Assembly: GCA_963769745.1 (NCBI GenBank)
Contig: CAVYNB010000002.1
Span: forward strand, 128,958-192,957
Source: JALORV01 sp963769745
GTDB taxonomy: Bacteria; Pseudomonadota; Gammaproteobacteria; Burkholderiales; Burkholderiaceae_F
DNA length: 64,000 nt
Direction: 5' to 3'
Of this stretch, positions 7,333-17,300 are shown piece by piece (position 1 is the stretch's first letter; the number at the start of each line of letters is the position of its first letter). A program made the position numbers and the translations under genes. The notes under the pieces are model-generated. The model was not told the origin of the DNA. It ran no database searches and saw nothing but the letters and a program-made list of their open reading frames with translations.

Positions 7333-10300
7333 GGATCCAGCGCGTCAACGCGGTATCGAGCTGCTCGCGTCGGACCGGCTTCGCAAGGTAGTCGCTGAAT
7401 CCGGATTCGAGGCAACGCTCCGCATCTCCGGCCAGCGCATTGGCGGTCAGCGCAACAATCGGTACATCCGCGCGTGTCGCGTATCCGGTGGACACCGAGC
7501 CGCGGAAGCGCCGGACGGCCTCGAAGCCGTCCATCTCCGGCATCTGGCAATCCATGAAGACGAGGTCGAACTCTTCGTCGCGCAACGCCGCCAGGGCCTC
7601 GCGTCCGTCGGACGCCAGCCGTATCGAGCAGCCGAGCTCGGTCAGCATGGCGCGGGCGACCTCCTGATTGACGGCGTTGTCTTCGACGATCAGCACGCGC
7701 GCACGCTGGCCGGGTGCCACCGTCAGGACGGCAGGCACGGCAGGCTCCTCGTGCTGCAGCACGCGGCTCAGTGCATCGATCAGTTCGGCCTGCCGCACGG
7801 GCTTGGTCAGATAGGCCTCGATGCCGCTGTCATAGGCAAGCCGAGCCTCGTTGCCGCTGCCCAGCGAGGTCAGCATCACCATTCTGATTTCGGCCAGCTG
7901 CGGATCGCGCCGCAGTTCGGTGGCCATGGTCAGGCCATCCATGATCGGCATCTTCATGTCGACCACCGCTGCATCAAACGGTGAGCCGGCCCGCGCCGCC
8001 GCACGCATCAGTTCAAGCGCGGTGGCACCGTTGTCGGCAGTGGCAACGTCCATGCCGAAGCCGCGAAGCTGGGACTCGAGAATATTGCGATTGGTCGGGT
8101 TGTCCTCGACCAGGATCACCCGACTTCCGCGCAGGCGACCGCTGTCGACCGGTGGCGGGACTGCGGCAACCTCGCCGGCAGCGAGCGGGACTTCGAACCG
8201 GAAGATGGATCCTTCGCCGAAGCGGCTTTCGGCCGAGATCCGGCCGCCCATGAGCTCGACCAGTTGCTTGCTGATCGCCAGTCCGAGCCCGGTGCCGCCG
8301 TAGCGTCGCGACATCGACTGGTCTGCCTGCATGAAGACGGTGAAGAGCTTTTCCAGTGCATCGGGCCGCATGCCGATGCCGCTGTCGCGCACCTCGAAGG
8401 CGACGCGATGCTCGCCGCTGCCCGTCGACGCTTCGGCGACGCCGACCGAGACGATGACCTCGCCGCTTTCGGTGAACTTGATGGCGTTGCCGACCAGATT
8501 CGTCAGGATCTGGCGCAGTCGCATCGGATCGCCGCGCACCACGGTCGGCACAGCGGGCTCGATGCGCGACGCCAGTTCGAGCCGCTTCTGATGCGCCCGC
8601 GGCGCGAGGAGTTCGAACACGTCTTCGACCACCGTGCGCAGGTTGAAGTCGACCGACTCGAGTTCGAGCTTGCCGGCCTCGATCTTGGAAAAGTCCAGGA
8701 TGTCGTTGATGATCTCCAGCAGCGCTTCGCCCGAGCGATAGACCGCATCGGCGAAGCGACGCTGCTTGTCCGAAAGTGGGGTTCCGAGCAGCAGCTCGGT
8801 CATTCCCAGCACACCGTTCATCGGTGTGCGGATCTCGTGACTCATGTTGGCGAGGAACTGCGACTTCGCGCGACTGGCCGACTCGGCAAGATCCTTCGCT
8901 TCGCGCAGCACCTTTTCGACGTGCTTGCTCTCGGTGATGTTCTCGAGCATGGTGAGCGTATAGCGCTCGCCGCTGGCATCACTGAAGCGCACCGCGTGGC
9001 CGCGCACCCAGATGGTCCGGCCGTCCCCGGTCAGCATGCGGCGCTCGAAGGACACGGGACCCCGCTCAGCCGAGTCCAGCGCGCGGCGCGATGCGTGCAC
9101 GGAGTCGACGTCGTCCGGATGGGAGAACGTCATCGGGTCCTTGCCGATCACCTGGTCGATCGTGTAGCCGAGCATGCGCGTGTGCGCGGCGTTCGCCCGC
9201 ACAACGCGAAAGTCGGGCGCCTGGATACTGGCCGCCACCGGCGATTCATCGAACAGTGCGCGGAAGTACTCGGCGCTTTCGCGCAGTGCCGCCTCGGTGC
9301 GCTTGCGCTCCGTGATGTCCGGGCTGATCAACGCATACTGGAAGTAGCGCCCCTGGTCGTCGCGCAGCGGCTGGCCTTCGACTTCGAGGACTCGCATCTC
9401 GCCGTCGCGCGTGTAGGCGATGAATTCGACCCGACACGGTTCGCCGCGGACGACCGCCTCGGCGATGGCCGTGGTCGCCGCGGCGTCGGTCTGCGGGCCT
9501 TGCAGCAGCGTATGGGCCAGGCGGCCACGGACATCCTGCAGCGAGTAGCCGGAAAAGCGCGCACACGCATCGTTGGCCCACTCGATGCGCCCCGAGGCAT
9601 CGAGGATCATCACCATCTGGTCGGTACGCGAAGCCACCATGGCCAGGCGGCTCGACTCCAGTTCGCGATCGCGCAGATCGCGTTCTGCGCGCTGCCGTTC
9701 GGCCACACGCGAAAGCTCCGCGCTGATCGCCTCGAGCAGTTCGAGCAGGTCGTTGGTGGCCTCGACGCGGTGATCGCAGAAGAATTCGATGAACGCGGTC
9801 ACGTGGCCGCGTGCAGTGACCGGAATCACGATGCCGGTCTGCAGCCCGGTGTCGAGCGCCTCGACCAGCCGGTTCCAGTTCGACATGCGCGACAGATCGG
9901 AGACCCAGTGCGGCGTGCCGGACAGGTAGGCACGGCCGATCAGGTGGTCTGGCGACGGCACGATCGGCGTCCGGTTGCTGGCGTCGATGAACGACCCGAA
10001 GCGCTCGCCGTCCCGTACGTACCAGATCGATCGCGGAGGCAGGACGGCATCCGCGAGGCTCTCCTGTTGCAGAGCCACCCGTCCGAGTGGCCAGTCCAGG
10101 TAGCCACCGATCTCGTGCAGTGCGCGCTCCAGCGTCGCTTCTACCGTTCCACCCTCGTTGGCCGCCGCTGACAGCCCGCGCAGCAGGCGCATCTGCGCGT
10201 ACTGGTGCTGCAGTTCGAGGCTGTTCTGGAGTTCGCTCTTGTGGGCTCGCGCCAGCCGGTCCGAGTGCGACAGCAGCGCTGTCGTCATGGCCTCGAACGA

Positions 10301-11434
10301 ACCCACCAGCGAGTCGAGTTCATCGCCACGCCGCGCCGCACGCCGGCCGGCGAAGCGCAGCGAGAGTTCCTCGGCGCGTTCGGTGAGCGCCTTCACCGGA
10401 TGGATCAGATAGCGCGTCAGGTAAACGCCGGCCACGATCGTGGCAAAGATCGTGAACAGCACGACCGTCACGAACGCATTCAGTGATCCGCTCAAGGTCG
10501 TATACGCCTGTGCGTTCGGCATCAACACGGCAATTGCAACCGGCTCACCGGAAAGCGACAGCGGACGGACCGCCACGTCCAGGGCGCCCTCGAGCGCGAT
10601 CGGCCCGGCGGCGCCCCTGGCCAGTCGTTGCGCGATCTTTTCGAGCCAGCGTCGATCTTCTGCGTGCGCGGTGCTGACGAGGACACGTCCGCCCGCGACC
10701 AGGCCGACATCCAGTCCGAGGCGGGTGGCCAGCTCTCCGATGTAGGCGGCATCGATCGGTCGTTCGGCGGCGACCGCTCCGACGATGCGGCCGCTCGATC
10801 GCACTGGAACCACGGCCCGCAACGTCAGTCCCTGCAGGCGCTTGACGACGGAAAGCGTGTCCTGGCCGGCGAGGGCATGCTTTACGTCATGAGCCTCCGA
10901 CGCTTCTGTGAGGCGGAAGCCATCCGCATCACCGATCCGTTCGATCAACTCTGCCTGCAGACTGTAGATCTCGATGGCCGAGTCGCCTCCGAGCCGCCGC
11001 GAGCGCTGTGCCCACTGACGTACGGCTTCTTCGGCATCGATGCGCGTCATTGCCGTCACCAGGTCGGATCGTTCCGCCATCGCGCGTGCGGTCTGCTCGA
11101 CGACGCGGTAGTCGCCCGCAATTGACGCTTCGACCATCGCCGCAGCGCGCTCCGCCTTCGCGGCCTGTTCCGCCACGAACAATGCCGTCGAGCTGCGCTG
11201 GTGGAAGTAGTAGCTGACTCCGACCGTCCAGCTCGCCACCAGAACCAGCACGCCGATCAACGGCAACGCGATCGATCGGAACCGGGCATGGCCACCGGGC
11301 AATGCAATGGGCTCAAAGCGGGCGTCGCCGGCGAGCGCGCTCACCGGCCCATCGACGACATCGACGCTGCGGTCACGCGCGGGTGCTGGGCGACGTAGTC
11401 GCTGCAACAAGGAACTGAACTGCGCGTGTGGCAT
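7088..11434 (-). CDS. Membrane hybrid histidine kinase, HAMP-GAF-PAS-PAS-HK-REC-REC
   Basis: Starting from ATG 11434 (MPHAQFSSLL) there is a membrane segment at about residues 52-76, a periplasmic sensor region of about 250 residues, a second segment (FVTVVLFTIFATIVAGVYL) near 330-350, a HAMP linker, a GAF-like domain, two PAS/PAC domains and the kinase core with phospho-His 866 (NMSHEIRTPMNG). HATPase boxes follow (GNAIKF, DSGIGM, GGTGLGLAIS), then two receivers with acceptors in VVDMKMPIMDG and VFMDCQMPEMDG. The last 85 or so residues, Arg-rich, lie out of frame with the HPt domain. I excluded the 86-codon upstream extension because it overlaps a divergent gene. Confidence 0.9.
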   Translation of the reverse strand: MPHAQFSSLLQRLRRPAPARDRSVDVVDGPVSALAGDARFEPIALPGGHARFRSIALPLIGVLVLVASWTVGVSYYFHQRSSTALFVAEQAAKAERAAAMVEASIAGDYRVVEQTARAMAERSDLVTAMTRIDAEEAVRQWAQRSRRLGGDSAIEIYSLQAELIERIGDADGFRLTEASEAHDVKHALAGQDTLSVVKRLQGLTLRAVVPVRSSGRIVGAVAAERPIDAAYIGELATRLGLDVGLVAGGRVLVSTAHAEDRRWLEKIAQRLARGAAGPIALEGALDVAVRPLSLSGEPVAIAVLMPNAQAYTTLSGSLNAFVTVVLFTIFATIVAGVYLTRYLIHPVKALTERAEELSLRFAGRRAARRGDELDSLVGSFEAMTTALLSHSDRLARAHKSELQNSLELQHQYAQMRLLRGLSAAANEGGTVEATLERALHEIGGYLDWPLGRVALQQESLADAVLPPRSIWYVRDGERFGSFIDASNRTPIVPSPDHLIGRAYLSGTPHWVSDLSRMSNWNRLVEALDTGLQTGIVIPVTARGHVTAFIEFFCDHRVEATNDLLELLEAISAELSRVAERQRAERDLRDRELESSRLAMVASRTDQMVMILDASGRIEWANDACARFSGYSLQDVRGRLAHTLLQGPQTDAAATTAIAEAVVRGEPCRVEFIAYTRDGEMRVLEVEGQPLRDDQGRYFQYALISPDITERKRTEAALRESAEYFRALFDESPVAASIQAPDFRVVRANAAHTRMLGYTIDQVIGKDPMTFSHPDDVDSVHASRRALDSAERGPVSFERRMLTGDGRTIWVRGHAVRFSDASGERYTLTMLENITESKHVEKVLREAKDLAESASRAKSQFLANMSHEIRTPMNGVLGMTELLLGTPLSDKQRRFADAVYRSGEALLEIINDILDFSKIEAGKLELESVDFNLRTVVEDVFELLAPRAHQKRLELASRIEPAVPTVVRGDPMRLRQILTNLVGNAIKFTESGEVIVSVGVAEASTGSGEHRVAFEVRDSGIGMRPDALEKLFTVFMQADQSMSRRYGGTGLGLAISKQLVELMGGRISAESRFGEGSIFRFEVPLAAGEVAAVPPPVDSGRLRGSRVILVEDNPTNRNILESQLRGFGMDVATADNGATALELMRAAARAGSPFDAAVVDMKMPIMDGLTMATELRRDPQLAEIRMVMLTSLGSGNEARLAYDSGIEAYLTKPVRQAELIDALSRVLQHEEPAVPAVLTVAPGQRARVLIVEDNAVNQEVARAMLTELGCSIRLASDGREALAALRDEEFDLVFMDCQMPEMDGFEAVRRFRGSVSTGYATRADVPIVALTANALAGDAERCLESGFSDYLAKPVRREQLDTALTRWIREPVAPVAGTPDSAAPSVRCRVGRDGGSRCRGAPDDRPDRHRTDPRHGAPRCQPPARTACRHLRDDGGTSRCPGRLCIEGR

Positions 11435-11598
11435 GGGAAGACGCGATCGGACGCACCGGTCGGATGGTCTCGGCAGGCTAGTCGGGAACGCCGGGGACGA
11501 CCCCTCGAAAAGCCGTCCCCTCCGAGCGCATTTCGGCTGCCATACGGACCGCGCTCCGTACTCGCGCCGGCACCCGCGTTGCTGCACAATCGCACTCG

Positions 11599-13038
11599 GT
11601 GGGGAATGCACACAGTCACAGCAATTGTTCGGATGGACGCGCGCTTTCATGCGAGCGGGTACTCGCACGCGCCCGGATTGCCCAATTCGCACGGCGCGCC
11701 GTTGCGCTCGTCGCCGGCACAGTCACCTCGACGGCGTCCGTTGCCTCGACCTCGACCCTGATGGGACCGCACATCGGAGTGGCGGCGGCGTGGTTGCTCG
11801 GTGCAGCGTCGGTCGGCGCTCTGATCGCGCTGACGGGCGTCGTGCTGTCGCAGCAACTGCGTGCGCGCCGTGAGCTCAGCGCCATGCGGCAGACATTGGC
11901 TGCGTCGGCCGCCTGGTCATGGCGCACGAACGCCAGTGGTGTCGTGGTCGAAGTCGAACGCAGCCACCGCACCATCGACTGGCTCGACTGCACTGCGCTG
12001 GTGGGACGTCGGCCATGGGAACTGCGGCCCGGGATGAGCACGCCTCCGGTGCTGGGCGCAGCCATTGCCGCGCATGCTCCTTACTTTGACGTCCGCATCG
12101 AGATGGGGTCGGAAAACGGGCACTCGCAGCGCGTTGTTGCGTTGTCCGCGGCCCCGATGTTTTCGGGCACAGGCAAGTTCCTGGGTTACGCAGGTGCCGC
12201 GCATGACCTCACACCGCTGCTGGCCGGCGCCGGGGCGCGTCCGGAGGTGGTCTCGCAGTTGCAATCCGATCTGGAACAGCGCAATCGCCAGCTCGCCGGG
12301 CGCTCGGCCGAACTCGACCATGCGCTGCGCGAGCTCGACAGCTTCTCCTACTCCGTCTCGCATGACCTGCGTGCCCCGCTGCGCGTCGTCGACGGTTTTG
12401 CCACCATCGTGCTCGAGGACTACGGCGACCGCGGCAAGCCGCTGGATGACCTGGGACGCGATCACCTGCGCCGCATCGTGGCGGCCAGCCAGCGCATGAA
12501 CTCCATGATCGAGACCCTGCTCTCGCTCTCGCGGATGACGAGCCGGGAACTCGCGCGTGAACGCGTCGATCTATCGCAGCTCGCACGCGAACTGGCCGAC
12601 GACCTGCGCGCCCAGGATCACGCGCGTGCAGTCGAATTCGTGCTTGCGCCTGACCTGCGCGCCGACGGCGACAGTACGCTGCTCCGCCTGGTGCTCCAGA
12701 ACCTGCTCGGCAACGCCTGGAAGTTCACCGCCCGCGGACCGCAGGCACGCATCGAGTTCGGAGCCCGCGACGACGGTGGCGTGCGCACCTACTTCGTGAA
12801 GGACAACGGCGCCGGCTTCGACATGCGCTTCGCCGAGAAGCTGTTCGGTCTGTTCCAGCGCTTTCACAGCGCCAATGAGTTTCCGGGAACCGGCGTCGGG
12901 CTGGCCACCGTACAGAAGATCATCCACCGCCACGGCGGCCGCATCTGGGCCGAGGCCGTCCCCGCGCCGAATCCGGGGCACGGCGCGACGTTCTACTTCA
13001 CCCTCTGGGAGAGCGCCTCGGGTGTACGCGATCGCTGA
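11599..13038 (+). CDS. PAS-type sensor histidine kinase (phytochrome-like core)
   Basis: Up to 479 residues, divergent from the hybrid kinase. A hydrophobic segment (GVAAAWLLGAASVGALIALT) is followed by a PAS-like region, a coiled coil and a HisKA core with phospho-His in YSVSHDLRAPLRVVDGF. ATPase boxes are NLLGNAWKFT, DNGAGFDM and GTGVGLATVQKIIHRHGG. This core resembles the kinase module of bacteriophytochrome-type proteins, but there is no chromophore domain. The start is uncertain: GTG 11599 or ATG 11761, the latter just before the membrane segment. The final residues and stop codon lie inside a hairpin-rich repeat. No partner regulator is adjacent. Confidence 0.85.
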   Translation: MGNAHSHSNCSDGRALSCERVLARARIAQFARRAVALVAGTVTSTASVASTSTLMGPHIGVAAAWLLGAASVGALIALTGVVLSQQLRARRELSAMRQTLAASAAWSWRTNASGVVVEVERSHRTIDWLDCTALVGRRPWELRPGMSTPPVLGAAIAAHAPYFDVRIEMGSENGHSQRVVALSAAPMFSGTGKFLGYAGAAHDLTPLLAGAGARPEVVSQLQSDLEQRNRQLAGRSAELDHALRELDSFSYSVSHDLRAPLRVVDGFATIVLEDYGDRGKPLDDLGRDHLRRIVAASQRMNSMIETLLSLSRMTSRELARERVDLSQLARELADDLRAQDHARAVEFVLAPDLRADGDSTLLRLVLQNLLGNAWKFTARGPQARIEFGARDDGGVRTYFVKDNGAGFDMRFAEKLFGLFQRFHSANEFPGTGVGLATVQKIIHRHGGRIWAEAVPAPNPGHGATFYFTLWESASGVRDR

Positions 13039-13248
13039 CGCGATCGCACGTGCACTCTCGGCGGCACGCGCACGACGTGCGCGCTCAGTGCACCGCGGGT
13101 TGGGTCGCCAGTCACTTGTCCTTCGGCGAAGCGCGCGGCCGCTCCGGAGCGCAGCCGACCAATCAGTGGTGAGCGGTTCGCGCACAGCGCGAACCGTACC
13201 GCCGCGAGCTCACGTGCGACCCGCAGGGTCGCGTAAGTGAGCGACGCT
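13021..13248. repeat. Hairpin-rich intergenic repeat, copy 1 (between convergent genes)
   Basis: The gap between two convergent genes is filled with stacked palindromes. The right-hand unit (about 13123-13248) contains CTCCGGAG, then GTTCGCGC-aca-GCGCGAAC, then GCGACCC-gca-GGGTCGC, and ends GAGCGACGCT at the neighbouring stop codon. A partial left-hand unit (13021-13086) carries GCGATCG and CGATCGC arms and GCGCACgacGTGCGC. The same unit recurs at 23.8-24.2 kb with different stem sequences but the same layout. Its position between convergent genes suggests a bidirectional terminator or RNA-stabilising element. Confidence 0.75.
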
Positions 13249-13655
13249 CAACTGATCTCCCACTCCCCCCCGCACTTCGAGCAGCGCACGCGCAGCCAGC
13301 GCGGGCGGCCGGCTTCCGGGGGGTCGTCCTCGGGCGCGGACTCCTGGCCGAGTACGCGAAACTTTCCCCACTCGTTGCAGGTCGGGCAGGTCGCCCCTTC
13401 GGCGAAACGCTCGGCGCGAGCGAGCAGCACGTTGAACCGGCGCCATGCCACCAGCATCAGCACCCCTCCGAGGGCGGCCATGCCGAGTATCGTGAGATAG
13501 CCGAGGCCCGACTTCATCTCGCTCATCACTTCGAAGCCCGACAACATCAGGATCAGCGCGACGAAGCCCATTGCAAGGTAGGCGTGGCTTTCGACCAGTT
13601 GCCGCTCATACCAGCGTTTGAAACCATGCCGCTGGATGTAGTCGATGGCCTGCAC
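13248..13655 (-). CDS. Membrane protein with C-terminal zinc ribbon, unknown function
   Basis: I do not recognise a named family. From GTG 13655 it is about 135 residues: a charged N terminus (VQAIDYIQRHGFKRWYERQL), two hydrophobic segments (YLAMGFVALILMLSGF and LTILGMAALGGVLMLVAW), and a C-terminal domain with two CxxC pairs (CPTCNEWGKF and RCSKCGGEWEIS) that should bind zinc. The open frame could extend to 13703, but that would overlap the end of the ANTAR regulator; the GTG start leaves a 10-bp gap and suggests co-transcription. The stop codon abuts the hairpin repeat. Confidence 0.7.
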   Translation of the reverse strand: MQAIDYIQRHGFKRWYERQLVESHAYLAMGFVALILMLSGFEVMSEMKSGLGYLTILGMAALGGVLMLVAWRRFNVLLARAERFAEGATCPTCNEWGKFRVLGQESAPEDDPPEAGRPRWLRVRCSKCGGEWEIS

Positions 13656-13665
13656 TGCGTGGTGC

Positions 13666-14256
13666 TTAGCGTGGAATGGAGTTGAGACGGTTCGCGGCTT
13701 CAACCATGGTGGATGCCAGCTGCGCCGCCGTGGTCCCTTCAGCGCGGGCCTGCGAGCGAAGCGCTTCGAGCGCCCGGTCGTAGTCGATGCGCAACCGTTC
13801 CATCAGGATGCCGATCGCGATGTATTCGTCGCGGCCGGGGGCACCGCCGCTGTCCGTCGCGATGGCCGGTGCCACCCTCAGTTCCTCCCAGCGCGCCAGC
13901 GCCGCGCGCACCGCCGGAACGATCTGGCGTACGTCGAGTGGCTTGACCAGGTAGCCCAGCGCTCCCATGCGGGTGGCTTCCTCGACGATATCGGCATCGC
14001 CGAAGGCCGACAGGAACATGAAACCCGTGCTGGTATTGGCAGCGAGGTAGCGTGCGACATCCATGCCCGACTTGCCCTGCATGCGCATGTCGAGGATGGC
14101 CAGGCTGGGCTTGTACTTGCGCGCCAGCAGGATTGCATCATCGCCGTTGTCGGCCTCGATCACCTCGAAGCCAGCCTGCTTCAGGCCCGCGACCAGGGTC
14201 GCCAGAACAAGCCGGTCGTCGTCGACGACGAGTATCAGGGGTTGCTGTTCGTTCAT
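13666..14256 (-). CDS. Response regulator with ANTAR RNA-binding output
   Basis: The 196-residue protein has an N-terminal receiver (ILVVDDDRLVLATL, acceptor in LAILDMRMQGKSG, FLSAFGD, YLVKPLD) and a C-terminal ANTAR domain (YIAIGILMERLRIDYDRALEALRSQAR continuing to ASTMVEAANRL). ANTAR regulators such as NasR, AmiR and EutV bind paired hairpins in nascent RNA and block termination. Position 51 bp downstream of a HisKA_2-type kinase makes that kinase the probable partner, as in other ANTAR systems. Its RNA targets are not identified; the hairpin-rich repeats in the window are not of the expected dual-hexanucleotide form. Confidence 0.92.
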   Translation of the reverse strand: MNEQQPLILVVDDDRLVLATLVAGLKQAGFEVIEADNGDDAILLARKYKPSLAILDMRMQGKSGMDVARYLAANTSTGFMFLSAFGDADIVEEATRMGALGYLVKPLDVRQIVPAVRAALARWEELRVAPAIATDSGGAPGRDEYIAIGILMERLRIDYDRALEALRSQARAEGTTAAQLASTMVEAANRLNSIPR

Positions 14257-14307
14257 CTTTGCTCGCTTGGGTGCACGTCGACGGCGTTGACCGCTCGTCG
14301 GTGTGAC

Positions 14308-17300
14308 TCAGACATTTTCCTCGCGTACTGCGGGCGGGAACAATTGCAGCCGTGCCAGCACGACGCTGCCGGCGGAATCGATCGACAGTTTCGCGCCACG
14401 GCGCGGCAGCAGGGCCTTGACCAGGCCGAGTCCCGAAACGCTGGCGGCGATGTCCGCAAAGCTGAACCCCGGCTTCAGCTGCCCGGGATTTTCGATCACG
14501 AACTCCATGCCATCGGGCCGTGAGGCGACACGGACACAGATCGCGTCCGTGCGGCTGGCGCGGTGCTTGATCGCATTGGTCCCCAGTTCGTTGATGACCA
14601 GCGCCAGCGGCACCGCCTCGTTTTCCGGCAGACCGAAACGCCACAGGTCCGGTGGCGGCGGCTCGAACCGGATCTCGACCCCGAACATGCTGGCCAGGTT
14701 CTGGAAGATGCCCTGCGCGACCCCGAGTACCGGCAGCGTGCCGGTGGCACGGATCTGAAGCCCGTGCACCTGTGCGATCGCCTGGATCTGCGCGGCAGCT
14801 TCCTCGAGTGCTGCGGCGACTTCCGGCCGGGCCACCGCCGCCTGCTGGATCAGGCCGGCCACACCCTGCAGGTTGTTCTTGATGCGGTGATGGACTTCAC
14901 GCACCAGGATGTCACGCTGCTTGACGACTTCTTCCATGCGCTGGCGCTCGGCCGCCTCGCGTTCAGTCACGTCGTCGGCCACGCCGAACACGCGGATCGC
15001 GCCGTCTTCCATCCGCACCGGATTGAGCCGGACGCTGATCATGCAGACGCCACGCGTCGGGTGATTGATTCGGACCGTGAATTCCGAACGCAACAGCCTG
15101 CGCATGCGCGCGACCAGCCGGGGCAGCATGCGCAGCAGCTGCGGCGCGTCTTCGCTGACCACGTGTCTGCAGCGCGTGGCGCGGGTTCTCGACCAGTTCC
15201 TCGACCGGCGCTCCCACCAGCGACTGGTAGCGCGGGTTCACGTAGAGCACGCTCGAGAAGTCCCCCGTCATGATGAACACGAGCTGGTCGATGTTCTCGG
15301 CAAACTGGCGGAAGCGCGCCTCGGTTTCGCGCAATGCGACCTCGGCGCGGACTTCCTCGGTCAGGTCATCGATGATCGACATCACGTACCGGGGATGCGA
15401 TTCGACCCCGGGCTCGGCCTCGAACAGCGGCACGACGCGCTGGTTCACCGTCAGGCGCTTGCCGTCGGCGCGCAGCATCACGTCGCGTGGCCGATCGACC
15501 TGCGATCCGGTCGCGAGTGCCTTGCGGTCCAGTTCGGCGTAAAGATCGGCGAACTGGCGCGCATAGACCTCGCGCCAGGTGCGGCCGACGACCTGATGGC
15601 GCGACAGTCCGGTGATCTGCTCGCCGGCGCGGTTCAGGCTGACGAAGCGGCCGGTTTCGGCTTCGCGCACCGACACCAGCACCGGCAGGTTCTCCACGAC
15701 GAGGTCGAGATAGTTGCGCACGCGCCGCAGTTCCTCCTCCGAGCGGCGGCGCGCATCGACGTCCATCAGCGAGACGATCAGGCCGCGCTCGGGTACGCCG
15801 GGCTCGAGCGGCCGGCCGTTGCCGGCGCACCAGAAGGTGCTGCCGTCGGCACGGCGCATCAGCAGCTCGAATGAATAGCGCTCGTCCTCGCCGGCTTCCA
15901 TGGCCTCGGCACTGACCTGCTCCCAGTCGGACGGCAGTGCGAAGAGCGACGAGACCACGAGCTCGGAATAGTCGCGCGGGTCATAGCCAAAGAGGCGCTC
16001 GGTCGCCGCGTTTGCCTTCAGGATGAGGTCGTTCGACACGTACAGCATCGCGACCAGTGCATTGTCGAAAATCAGCTGCAGTTCCGTCAGCGTCGAACGC
16101 AGCTCACGCTCCGAGCGCTTGCGTTCGTCGATGTCGACGAAGGCGAAGATGTAGCCGAGTTCCGGACGCTCGGGATTGACGGCGCGCCCCTGCACCGCGA
16201 CCCAGATCGGATCGGCCTTGCGCCGGTACATGTAGAGCTCGAACTCGCAGGCGCCGGTATCGCGGATGCGCGGATAGTGCTCGGCCAGGCTGGCCAGCAG
16301 CAGGTGATCCGTCGGGTGCGTGAAGAGCTGGATCTGCTTGACCAGGCCGCCGGGCTCGCAGGCCAGCAGATCCTCCATCGCGCTGTTGGCCCGTACCGGT
16401 CGGCCATCGCGCACGAACAGCAGCCCCACCAGCGCCGTGTCGAAGATCAGCTGCTGCTGCGCCAGCGCCGTATGCAGTTCCTCTTCCTGCTTCTTGCGCT
16501 CGGAGATGTCGAGGATCGACGCGATCATTCCCTGCGCACCGACCTTCGCATCCACCTTTCGCAGGGACACCAGGCCCCAGAACGTTCCGCTGCGGCCGCG
16601 CATCAGTCCTTCGAAGGACGCCGGGCTCCCCGTCTGCAGCTGCGCACGCAGCGGAGTGATCGCCTCGAAGTAATCGGCCTCGGACGAAAACAGTGCACCG
16701 ACCGGAGTGCCGACCAGCTCCGCGCCCGGGCGCCCGAACATCAGCTGCGCCTGCGCATTGCAGCGCACGACCCGATCGTCCTGCAGGTGCATCACGCCCA
16801 TGGAAGTGGCGTCGAGCACGACGTTGAGTTCCAGCAGCGAGCGGCTCAGCGCCTCGCGCTGCCGTTTCATTTCCGAGATGTTCTGGAATGTGTAGATCGC
16901 CTCTCTCAGCGACTCGAGTCCCGGCGTCTCGGACTGGATCGGGCGCGCCTGCACCAGGCACCAGATCGGCTCGCCGTCCTTGCGGAACAGCACCACCTCG
17001 GCGCTGGTGGTCTGGTTCGCGCGCACGACCGGCATGCCGGATATCTCGTTCGGCATGCGGTTGTCGCGATCGATGGTCAGGTCCCACAGCGGCATGCCGA
17101 TGACCTGGCCATCGCGATAACCGAACATGTCGGCGAACTCGCGGTTCGCCAGCAGGATCTTGCCCGACATGGTCTGCGCCACGCCGACCGACATCGTTTC
17201 GAACAGCGTCTGCTGGTCGCGCAGCGCTACCTGCAGCTGCTCCTCGAAGATCTTGCGATCAGTGAAGTTTTCGAGCACGACCAGGTAGTGACGCAAGCCG

